NCBI GenBank assembly: GCA_028711925.1
Contig: JAQTRH010000003.1
Span: forward strand, 1 to 24,330
Length of the DNA: 24,330 nt
Source of the DNA: Candidatus Nanoarchaeia archaeon
GTDB taxonomy: Archaea; Nanobdellota; Nanobdellia; Woesearchaeales; CG1-02-33-12
Reading direction: 5' to 3'
The notes beneath the pieces were generated by a model. It was not told where the DNA came from, ran no database searches, and saw only the letters and a list, made by a program, of their open reading frames with translations. Below, piece by piece: positions 15,024 to 20,536 of the stretch (its first letter is position 1; each line of letters starts with the position of its first letter). The position numbers were made by a program, and so were the translations under genes.

Positions 15024-15043
15024 TGCTTTTGGACTTAGTCCAA
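15024..15043 (-). other. 20-nt intron at position 37/38 of tRNA-Arg
   Basis: The intron is a hairpin, TTGGAC with GTCCAA around TAA, and then AAGCA. Cutting the 3-nt bulges UA^U and CA^A yields a 7-nt anticodon loop. The central helix CUUC/AAAG has three pairs and one C-A mismatch, a relaxed bulge-helix-bulge. Confidence 0.82.
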
Positions 15044-15106
15044 TAGAAGGCTGTCGCCTTATCCAGGCTAGGCTATAGGTCCATTAAAACAAAAGAAACA
15101 GCATTT

Positions 15107-15119
15107 CATTTATAAAGTT
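15107..15119 (-). promoter_or_regulatory. TATA box of the tRNA-Arg/tRNA-Cys operon
   Basis: Minus-strand AACTTTATAAATG, centred about 31 nt upstream of the mature 5' end. Transcription would start about 5 nt before tRNA-Arg. Confidence 0.6.
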
Positions 15120-15128
15120 TATTATAAT

Positions 15129-15260
15129 TTACTCCTTGCTGGTGTTCATTGAGCACTCTTTTTTGCCTTCCCAGTAAACCCAGCACTCTTTACCAAAAAC
15201 TTCCCACTTTGCGCAGCCTATGCAGCATTCCGGAACTTCCTTTTTCTTTTTTTTGGCCAT
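15129..15260 (-). CDS. 43-residue Cys-rich microprotein
   Basis: The protein starts with a Lys run (MAKKKKKEVP) followed by ECCIGCAKWEVFGKECW and a short tail ending EGKKECSMNTSKE. Its five Cys at positions 12, 13, 16, 26 and 36 could hold a metal ion, as in small zinc-binding proteins. The basic N-terminus would suit nucleic-acid or ribosome contact. There is no export signal. A BRE/TATA-like element about 26 nt upstream of the ATG supports expression as a leaderless mRNA. The gene lies between the tRNA-Arg promoter and the divergent seven-helix protein gene. I cannot name a family, and the evidence is the Cys pattern plus the well-placed promoter. Confidence 0.68.
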   Translation of the reverse strand: MAKKKKKEVPECCIGCAKWEVFGKECWVYWEGKKECSMNTSKE

Positions 15261-15282
15261 AATAACTTAAAAAAACATCTTT

Positions 15283-15297
15283 TTAATAAAGCTTTCC
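15283..15297 (-). promoter_or_regulatory. BRE/TATA of the Cys-rich microprotein gene
   Basis: Minus-strand AAGCTTTATTAAAAA, centred about 26-28 nt from ATG 15260. The spacing supports the short frame as a real leaderless gene. Confidence 0.5.
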
Positions 15298-15327
15298 ATT
15301 GAAAATAATCAAATAACATAACAAAAG

Positions 15328-15337
15328 CATTATATAC
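15328..15337 (+). promoter_or_regulatory. TATA box of the seven-helix membrane protein gene
   Basis: GCATTATATAC-type element preceded by AAAA, centred about 26 nt from ATG 15359, implying a leaderless mRNA. It is back-to-back with the promoter of the Cys-rich microprotein. Confidence 0.6.
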
Positions 15338-15358
15338 TGGTTTTTATTTTTATTTTAG

Positions 15359-16030
15359 ATGTGCTTTACACCACTTGTTTCATTGTTCACAGCAATCCTT
15401 GAGTTTGTTGTAGCCACTGTAATACTTTTGTTCTGCAGAAAATCACTTATCAACAAATTCTTTGCATTGTTAATTTATATATTGGGTTTTTACCAGTTCA
15501 CAGAGTTTATGCTTTGCACAAGCAGTTATCCTTTTTTCTGGGCCAAAATGGGATTTATAACTTATTCTTTCCTTCCTGCAGTCGGACTGCATTTTGTAAT
15601 GAGATTAACAAAAAGAAAGTTTGAGTACAATATTCTTTATTTTGTGCCTGTAATATTCTCTGTGATGGCACTTTTAAAGCAGGATTTTATTATTGAAAGC
15701 GTTTGCACAACCTTTTTTGTGATAGTCCATAAAAATATTCCTCCATTGCTGGTGGATATTTACGGAGCCTATTACTTTGGATTTATTTTACTGTTTTGCT
15801 ATCTTTTATTGAACAGCTTAAGAAAGGAAAAAGATGATTTAAAGAGAAAAGAGTATGCTGTGATTTTTGCTGCAACCACCATATCACTTCTTCCTCCTGT
15901 TATCTTATTCATTATCTTTCCTGCATTCAAGATTATATTTCCCTCTGTTTACTGCCAGTTTGCATTGCTGTTCACAATTGCAGCAATTATTGCATGTTAT
16001 CTAGATAACAAAATACAAAACAAGAAATAA
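15359..16030 (+). CDS. Seven-helix integral membrane protein, sensor-domain-like
   Basis: This 223-residue protein has about seven hydrophobic helices (near residues 5-25, 32-50, 60-80, 92-107, 130-152, 168-188 and 194-213), separated by short loops. A basic/acidic cytoplasmic loop, SLRKEKDDLKRKEY, lies between helices 5 and 6. The pattern, including LIYILGFYQFTEFMLC and the loop before the last two helices, resembles the N-terminal 7TM input domain of archaeal and bacterial histidine kinases (HisKA_7TM type). There is no kinase, GGDEF or other output domain, so signalling would need a partner. The family call is tentative; the membrane topology is clear. Confidence 0.75.
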   Translation: MCFTPLVSLFTAILEFVVATVILLFCRKSLINKFFALLIYILGFYQFTEFMLCTSSYPFFWAKMGFITYSFLPAVGLHFVMRLTKRKFEYNILYFVPVIFSVMALLKQDFIIESVCTTFFVIVHKNIPPLLVDIYGAYYFGFILLFCYLLLNSLRKEKDDLKRKEYAVIFAATTISLLPPVILFIIFPAFKIIFPSVYCQFALLFTIAAIIACYLDNKIQNKK

Positions 16031-16033
16031 AAA

Positions 16034-17119
16034 TTAAGGCAGCCATGTCTTGTGGTTCTTTAGTTTGTCTGGGAGATATTTTTCCATGACGAAGTTAAGG
16101 CCACCCACTGCCAATGCCTGCTGTTCTGCCCTGACTTTCATATCATTTAATTGTTTTATTGCCTTCTGCCATTCCTTGTGGTGATGAACAAAAGGGTCAT
16201 TCTTCAAAGCATCCTTTCCTCTTTTAACATCAACATCTTTTAATTTATGAGTCGGCAATTTATAATCTATTATATCCTGCGGAGTAAGGCCTATAAACTG
16301 AGCCTTAGGAACACAAAAGAACTTATTGATGTGGGCTGCATTTCCGCTTCCAACCTTTAAAGTCCTGTAAATATTCATAAACCCATAAAAATCACAGTCA
16401 GTGAAAACATAAACAGGAAGATTATGCTCATCGCTTAAGCGCCTTATGAATCTCCTGCATGCTCTTGAAGGAACACCTTTCAAAGAAACAAGCAAACAAT
16501 TAGTCTTTTCCCAGTATTTATGCTTAACCAATCTTTGAAACATACCTGCTGTTTCAATCGCAAGAATGAATTTTGCATCTGTCTGAAACTCAAGGTCTTC
16601 AACCTGATTGGGAATATTATATGCACCGGAAACAAACTTTGTGCAGTCAACAGTATTTGTTTTTCCTGTTTCAACATCTTTTTCAATTATCTTAAGCTTT
16701 CCTGTAACTGCCCCTCCATCTTCTTCAGGAACAAATCCCATTCTTTCCCTCTGTGTTAACAACATTGCTTCAACGTCATCCATTGTTGAGTCTGATTCAG
16801 GCTGGTCATTGAATTTTGCATCGCCCCAATTTTTTGAGACATAATAAACCTCTCTCTTGGTTGCAAGGTCTTTGCTATCAACAAGCTGCTTTGACAAAAC
16901 CATCATCCTAAGGCTCTGGGCAAAGGTTTTTATTGTTGATGCAGTAAGCGTCCTTGTTTTTTTCTTTCCCAAAAGCTTGAAATAACCCTCATTATCATCA
17001 TAACTGACATTAGTAAGAGAACGCAGTGGAACATCAAGGTTTGGCTGCTCTTTCTTTTTTATTTTTTTGTATATCTCCTCAGCAACGCCCTTTATCTTGA
17101 GATTAATATCATCATTCAT
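16034..17119 (-). CDS. top6A: DNA topoisomerase VI subunit A
   Basis: Subunit A is the Spo11-like DNA-cleaving half of the type IIB topoisomerase that decatenates and relaxes DNA in archaea. From ATG 17119 the protein has 361 residues. A winged-helix CAP-like domain carries the catalytic Tyr in REVYYVSK (about residues 89-96). The Toprim domain has the catalytic Glu in AIETAG and the metal-binding DxD in FTDCDFYG. The following NIYRTLKVGS and FIGLTPQDI segments are typical. AGGTGAT (17130-17124) lies 4 nt before ATG 17119, which is why this start was chosen over the upstream in-frame ATG codons. It overlaps the end of top6B by 8 bp. Confidence 0.95.
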   Translation of the reverse strand: MNDDINLKIKGVAEEIYKKIKKKEQPNLDVPLRSLTNVSYDDNEGYFKLLGKKKTRTLTASTIKTFAQSLRMMVLSKQLVDSKDLATKREVYYVSKNWGDAKFNDQPESDSTMDDVEAMLLTQRERMGFVPEEDGGAVTGKLKIIEKDVETGKTNTVDCTKFVSGAYNIPNQVEDLEFQTDAKFILAIETAGMFQRLVKHKYWEKTNCLLVSLKGVPSRACRRFIRRLSDEHNLPVYVFTDCDFYGFMNIYRTLKVGSGNAAHINKFFCVPKAQFIGLTPQDIIDYKLPTHKLKDVDVKRGKDALKNDPFVHHHKEWQKAIKQLNDMKVRAEQQALAVGGLNFVMEKYLPDKLKNHKTWLP

Positions 17120-18809
17120 CATCATCACCTTCATCTTTTTTCAAAGCAAACTCTTCGTCAAAATCTTCATTTTTATTTTTGTCAAACTCTATATCCTCAA
17201 GTTTCCCTCTTTTTTTCTCAAGAATTTCTTTTAAACTCTCTTCAACCTTTTTTTCCTCGATTTCATTAAATCCAACTAATTCTTTTAATGTTTCTCCAAC
17301 ATGAGAGATATATTTTTCTATGTAGCCTCTTTTCTTCATCTCAAAGCCAACGCGCTTTTTCTTTTTTACATAAGAGCCCAGCTTCCTGCCTGCTTCCTGC
17401 AGGGCAAGCTTAATTTCTTTTATAATTTCAGGATAATGCGCTATTGCCTCCTTGCTTTCTGAGGTAAATGGAACCCAAACAGAAGATATATGGACAAGAA
17501 TTGTTAATGGAGCCACTGGAAGAGAGCCGTTGCTTTGCTGCAATCCGTAGTTTCTCCATGCTGTTGGAACAACTGATTTGAACATTGCGCATGCGCCCTG
17601 CTGATACAATAAGGGAACCCTGTTTGCAAACCTTAAAAGATTTGCAGAGCTGTCTCCTGGCTGCTCTCCGCCGTAAGCCAATCCAACCTCAATAACAAAG
17701 GGGTTTCCGCTGTAAACGCTTGGCTGTCTTGTCACAGAACAGTAAAATTCTGCGTTTATCTCTTTTCTCAAACCTCTTTCAACAAGCTCCTGACCTATTG
17801 GAGAAATGCAGTCAGTTGGAGGAGAGATTATCTTTGTCTGCTTTATTCCCTTAACAAGCTTTTCAGCCATTTCCATTGAAAAGCTTCCTGGTTTTGTTTT
17901 TGGAAGAAGAAAGGCATTTTCGCATATCTGTTTTGCAGTTCCTGAACCAACTCTTGAAAATTCATTAGTCAAGAAGCTTTGAAGTGTTTTTGCTTCAGTG
18001 AGCTTAAGCATCTTTATCATCCTTCCCAGCTCAACTCCATAAGGATGGGGTTTTATTTCTTTTGGCTGTTTTGGAAGCTTTTCTGAAACTCTTGCAAAAA
18101 TCTTCTGTTCTGCCTTGGGATTTGTGTATATTATAGTGGCATGCGGATTTACAATTGCAGTTTGTTTTATGTACTCATCAATGCTCTGCCCCCCTTTAAG
18201 ATAAGAGGCCTCAATATCAATCTCAATTTTTGTGCCATGGTCTTTTTCCCATTCAACAACCTGCTCTTTGACAATCTCCGGCTTGTTTTTTTGAGTGTCT
18301 ATATGAAGCTCATAATAATGCGCAGGGTCATCTTTTGATATTTTGGATATTATCTTTGCAGGTCTTCCTGTTGTAAGCTGGCCGTACATAACAGAAGCTG
18401 AGATTCCTATTCCCTGCTGTCCCCTGCTTTGGCTGAGCTTAAAGAACTTGCTTCCGTAAAGAAGCTTTGCAAATATTTTGGGGATTTGTTTTTTCACTAT
18501 GCCCGGCCCATTATCTTCAACAACAACTCTAAAGCGTTCATTTTCCATATCAATTGCCTGAATGCTTATCTCAGGAAGAATTCCCGCCTCCTCGCATGCA
18601 TCCAATGAGTTGTCAACAGCTTCTTTTATTGTAGTTAATAATGCCTTTCTTTTATTGTCAAAGCCGAGAAGATGCCTGTTCCTGCTAAAAAACTCAGCAA
18701 CTGAAATATCACGCTGCTTTTTTGCAAGCTCATGCGCTTTTGCTGTTTTTTCTTCAACTAAATCCGGGTTTTTTTCTGTAAGTTCATTAAGCTCTGTCTG
18801 CCTTATCAT
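17112..18809 (-). CDS. top6B: DNA topoisomerase VI subunit B
   Basis: Subunit B is the ATP-operated clamp of topoisomerase VI. The 565 residues start with a GHKL (Bergerat) ATPase. It shows the N-box EAVDNSLDACEEAG, G1 box VVEDNGPGI and the ATP lid SRGQQGIGISASVMYGQ. An H2TH domain (about 250-320) and a transducer domain follow, the latter with SGNPFVIEVGLAYGG and QPGDSSANLLRFANRVPLLYQQGA. The conserved switch Lys region GIKQTKIISPPTDCISPIG is present. The C-terminal about 60 residues are highly charged and end in an acidic run (DEGDDDE). This tail is not part of the catalytic core and may contact DNA or other proteins. It lies 16 bp after the KH gene and overlaps top6A, forming one operon. 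Confidence 0.96.
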   Translation of the reverse strand: MIRQTELNELTEKNPDLVEEKTAKAHELAKKQRDISVAEFFSRNRHLLGFDNKRKALLTTIKEAVDNSLDACEEAGILPEISIQAIDMENERFRVVVEDNGPGIVKKQIPKIFAKLLYGSKFFKLSQSRGQQGIGISASVMYGQLTTGRPAKIISKISKDDPAHYYELHIDTQKNKPEIVKEQVVEWEKDHGTKIEIDIEASYLKGGQSIDEYIKQTAIVNPHATIIYTNPKAEQKIFARVSEKLPKQPKEIKPHPYGVELGRMIKMLKLTEAKTLQSFLTNEFSRVGSGTAKQICENAFLLPKTKPGSFSMEMAEKLVKGIKQTKIISPPTDCISPIGQELVERGLRKEINAEFYCSVTRQPSVYSGNPFVIEVGLAYGGEQPGDSSANLLRFANRVPLLYQQGACAMFKSVVPTAWRNYGLQQSNGSLPVAPLTILVHISSVWVPFTSESKEAIAHYPEIIKEIKLALQEAGRKLGSYVKKKKRVGFEMKKRGYIEKYISHVGETLKELVGFNEIEEKKVEESLKEILEKKRGKLEDIEFDKNKNEDFDEEFALKKDEGDDDE

Positions 18810-18825
18810 AATATCATCTCTTTTT

Positions 18826-19368
18826 TTATTTCATATCCATTTCCTGGGTCTTGATTTCTCTCCTCCTTTTTTCAAGCCACTTGTAAACGCTGGAGTGAGG
18901 GCTTCCGTTAAGCAATGATTCAACTGCTCTCTTTGCGTTAGCAACATTATCAGCAATTCCGATTATTCCTATTGTTTTTCCATAAACACATATGTATGTT
19001 TCAGTAAGAATTTCAACTGTTTTCCTGCTTTTCCCTTCTGCCCCTATAACTCTTCCCTTTAGTCTTATCTCCTGCTTTTTTGAATTGATAAACTCCTTGA
19101 TGCTTATTATCTCAAGCGTATAATCCTGCTTAAGCAAAAGAAGAGCTATATCAGGATTGAATCCTCGGCCTATTGCCTTGACAACCTCCCTTGAATTGTA
19201 AAGGCCTATCGCATCATTGCCTTCTATAAAAACATCTCCTTCCTTGGAGTCTATCCTTATCTTTACCTTTGTCTCAGACTCTATCTGCTTCTTTGTTTCT
19301 CCATCCTTACCTATAAGAACTGCTATTCTCTCTTTAGGTATTTTTGTTTCATAAAGGTATTCTGCCAT
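18826..19368 (-). CDS. Pno1/Dim2-like KH-domain protein
   Basis: This 180-residue protein has two KH domains, each with a GxxG-type loop (IGKDGETKK near residue 19 and IGAEGKSRK near residue 107). The second half has the family segment VIGAEGKSRKTVEILTETYICVYGKTIGIIG and the C-terminal GSPHSSVYKWLEKRRRE. This matches the archaeal homologue of eukaryotic Pno1/Dim2 (COG1094), which binds the 3' end of small-subunit rRNA and helps in its maturation. It heads the operon KH-top6B-top6A, an arrangement known in many archaea, where it often follows the Rio kinase and aIF1A genes. Those two are not next to it here. A TATA box lies about 26 nt before the ATG. Confidence 0.93.
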   Translation of the reverse strand: MAEYLYETKIPKERIAVLIGKDGETKKQIESETKVKIRIDSKEGDVFIEGNDAIGLYNSREVVKAIGRGFNPDIALLLLKQDYTLEIISIKEFINSKKQEIRLKGRVIGAEGKSRKTVEILTETYICVYGKTIGIIGIADNVANAKRAVESLLNGSPHSSVYKWLEKRRREIKTQEMDMK

Positions 19369-19388
19369 GTTAAAAACGAATTTCAGTT

Positions 19389-19399
19389 TATTTTTAAAT
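19389..19399 (-). promoter_or_regulatory. TATA box of the KH-top6B-top6A operon
   Basis: Minus-strand ATTTAAAAATA preceded by AAAC, centred about 26 nt from ATG 19368. The operon would therefore start with a leaderless message. Confidence 0.5.
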
Positions 19400-19417
19400 G
19401 TTTATGTGCTATGATAG

Positions 19418-19723
19418 TCATTCTCTTATAATTTTAGCATGCTTAATCTGGCTTAAGAAATACTGCAGGCAGTCAAGAGCGCAGAAGTTTGCCTTTTTTC
19501 TTAAATCACTGGGTCCAAAAACCAAGGTATAATGATCAGTTACATGGGGGTTTAATGCCCTTCCGCAGACAACGCATATCGAATTATCATTGCTTTCTAT
19601 ATCATTTATTCTCTGTTTTATTATATCCTTTATTAAATTCCCCTGATTAATATCTAAATCTTTCTTGATGTTAACCAGCTCCTCATATCCAAGGCTGTTC
19701 ATCATCTCTTTTATTTTTTCCAT
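19418..19723 (-). CDS. 101-residue Cys-motif (zinc) protein
   Basis: The N-terminal half is helical and charged (MEKIKEMMNSLGYEELVNIKKDLD...). The C-terminal half carries two Cys pairs, CVVC (with GRALNP) and CALDC (in NFCALDCLQYF), about 30 residues apart. This is the layout of a treble-clef or zinc-finger fold such as those of small DNA- or RNA-binding proteins. The start ATG 19723 is supported by AGAGGTAAG just upstream. The in-frame start 36 bp further upstream would lie inside the AbrB-like gene and is rejected. It begins 4 nt after the stop of the AbrB-like gene and is its operon partner. The function is unknown. Confidence 0.75.
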   Translation of the reverse strand: MEKIKEMMNSLGYEELVNIKKDLDINQGNLIKDIIKQRINDIESNDNSICVVCGRALNPHVTDHYTLVFGPSDLRKKANFCALDCLQYFLSQIKHAKIIRE

Positions 19724-19727
19724 AATC

Positions 19728-19907
19728 TTACCTCTTTTTTGTTTTTTTAGATTCTTCAATTCTTACAAGCCAGATACTTTTTTTTGGATCAAAAGAAAAA
19801 ACAACATCATGCTTCTTGCTTAAATCAAAAGTAAAGAGCATAGGAACAGGAACAGTGGTTTCGTAGCTTGACCCTCTTTTGTACAGCTTTCTTCTTATTT
19901 CATGCAT
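19728..19907 (-). CDS. 59-residue AbrB-like DNA-binding protein
   Basis: The sequence includes RRKLYKRGSSYETTVPVPML and FTFDLSKKHDVVFSFD, which match the strand-loop-strand pattern of an AbrB/MazE swapped-hairpin domain. In that fold the first segment binds DNA and the KKHDVVF segment is the second strand. A basic tail (EESKKTKKR) follows. As a bare DNA-binding domain without the usual toxin-binding helix, it may be a small regulator rather than an antitoxin. It is followed 4 nt later by the Cys-motif protein, and its promoter region carries four regularly spaced TACTTAT copies, so autoregulation is likely. Confidence 0.72.
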   Translation of the reverse strand: MHEIRRKLYKRGSSYETTVPVPMLFTFDLSKKHDVVFSFDPKKSIWLVRIEESKKTKKR

Positions 19908-19911
19908 TTTA

Positions 19912-19966
19912 TACTTATTTATTTACTTATTTAATTTAATCTTATTTTACTTATAATTATACTTAT
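19912..19966 (+). repeat. Four TACTTAT copies on a 12-bp grid
   Basis: TACTTAT occurs at 19912-19918, 19924-19930, 19948-19954 and 19960-19966, start-to-start distances 12, 24 and 12. The missing grid position (19936) holds AT-rich sequence. On the minus strand they read ATAAGTA and lie just upstream of the AbrB-like gene, overlapping its likely promoter. Confidence 0.6.
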
Positions 19967-19977
19967 ATTTAAGCGTT
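19964..19977 (-). promoter_or_regulatory. Possible distal promoter of the AbrB-like/Cys-motif operon
   Basis: Minus-strand CGCTTAAATATAAG resembles BRE-TATA and predicts transcription from about 19945, through the repeats. A second AT-rich element at 19932-19943 would give a near-leaderless start about 19910. The sequence does not decide between them. Confidence 0.4.
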
Positions 19978-19996
19978 TCGTTTTTTTCAGCAATTC

Positions 19997-20013
19997 TTGG
20001 TATTTTTTACCAA
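19997..20013 (+). repeat. Inverted repeat just upstream of the cold-shock gene TATA box
   Basis: Perfect 6-bp arms TTGGTA and TACCAA with a TTTTT spacer, ending 3 bp before the TATA box. The position resembles the inverted repeat in front of glmS, although the sequences differ. Confidence 0.4.
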
Positions 20014-20016
20014 AAA

Positions 20017-20080
20017 GTTTAAAAAGAAAAGATATAATTCAATAAAAATATGCCTTTTTAGGCTAAAAAACAAGTAGAGG
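20017..20080 (+). promoter_or_regulatory. Promoter and leader of the cold-shock-domain gene
   Basis: TATA element GTTTAAAAA (20017-20025) predicts transcription from about 20047. The leader of about 43 nt holds a small hairpin (GCCT, TTTT loop, AGGC; 20052-20063) and AGAGG (20076-20080) as ribosome site. Leaders of cold-shock genes often control translation by folding, so the hairpin deserves note. Confidence 0.5.
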
Positions 20081-20089
20081 AATAAAAAA

Positions 20090-20434
20090 ATGGAAGGAAA
20101 AGTTAAGTGGTACAACATAAAAAAAGGATATGGGTTTATACAGGGAGAGGATGGACAGGATTACTTTGTTCATCATACAAGCATCGAGCAGGGAGCTCGC
20201 CTTAACGAGAACACAGAAGTTGAATTTGAGGCTGCTGAAACAGACAAGGGAAGGCAGGCAAGAGATGTTGTGTTAAAAGGAGAGTCAAAAGGACCAAGCA
20301 AAAAAGCTAAAGAACCAAAAAAGGAAAAGGATTCAGATTATTATGAACAGCAGGATACTGGAGAAAGCCCCGAAGATGATGCTGATAGCTCAGATTTTGG
20401 GGAGGATGACTCAGAATCTGAAAGGGAAGTGTAA
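20090..20434 (+). CDS. Cold-shock-domain protein with charged tail
   Basis: Residues 1-64 form a CspA-like five-stranded OB fold that binds single-stranded RNA or DNA. The RNP1-like KGYGFIQGE and RNP2-like DYFVHHTSI motifs are present, with the conserved aromatic residues. The remaining 50 residues are low-complexity, first Lys-rich (KGPSKKAKEPKKEKD), then strongly acidic (DTGESPEDDADSSDFGEDDSESE), and probably disordered. Bacterial CspA proteins have no such tail. The two opposite-charge blocks may fold back onto the nucleic-acid face or bind another protein. The gene is monocistronic with its own leader, divergent from the AbrB-like operon. Confidence 0.92.
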   Translation: MEGKVKWYNIKKGYGFIQGEDGQDYFVHHTSIEQGARLNENTEVEFEAAETDKGRQARDVVLKGESKGPSKKAKEPKKEKDSDYYEQQDTGESPEDDADSSDFGEDDSESEREV

Positions 20435-20489
20435 TCGCTTAGTTCTTTAGATGAAAATTAAATTTATTTTTATTTTATTCTAATCAAAA

Positions 20490-20527
20490 ATTATAAATAG
20501 AAGTTTATAAAAAAGATTAAAAAGAGG
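20490..20527 (+). promoter_or_regulatory. Promoter region of the TreT-like gene
   Basis: ATTATAAAT (20489-20497) predicts transcription from about 20521, leaving a 16-nt leader with GAGGA (20523-20527) as ribosome site. A second element, GTTTATAAAA at 20503-20512, could give a near-leaderless start. Confidence 0.5.
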
Positions 20528-20536
20528 ACACTGATA

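Larger units (their letters stand above)
14897..15082 (-). tRNA. tRNA-Arg (UCU) with two introns
   Basis: The exons form a perfect 75-nt tRNA. The acceptor stem is GGACCTA with TAGGTCC, the D-stem GCCT with AGGC, the anticodon stem ACAGC with GCTGT, the T-stem GGGGG with CCCCC, and the discriminator base is G73. Removing bases 15024-15043 (20 nt, position 37/38) gives the anticodon loop CTTCTAA with anticodon TCT. Removing bases 14911-15001 (91 nt, position 59/60) gives the standard T-loop TTCAAAT. Exon coordinates on the minus strand are 15082-15044, 15023-15002 and 14910-14897. CCA is not encoded. The discontinuous T-arm means standard tRNA search tools could miss this gene. Confidence 0.92.

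Noticed and set aside
19724..19759. 12-residue N-terminal extension of the Cys-motif protein
   Set aside because: It overlaps the 59-residue AbrB-like gene in another frame. A strong ribosome site precedes ATG 19723.
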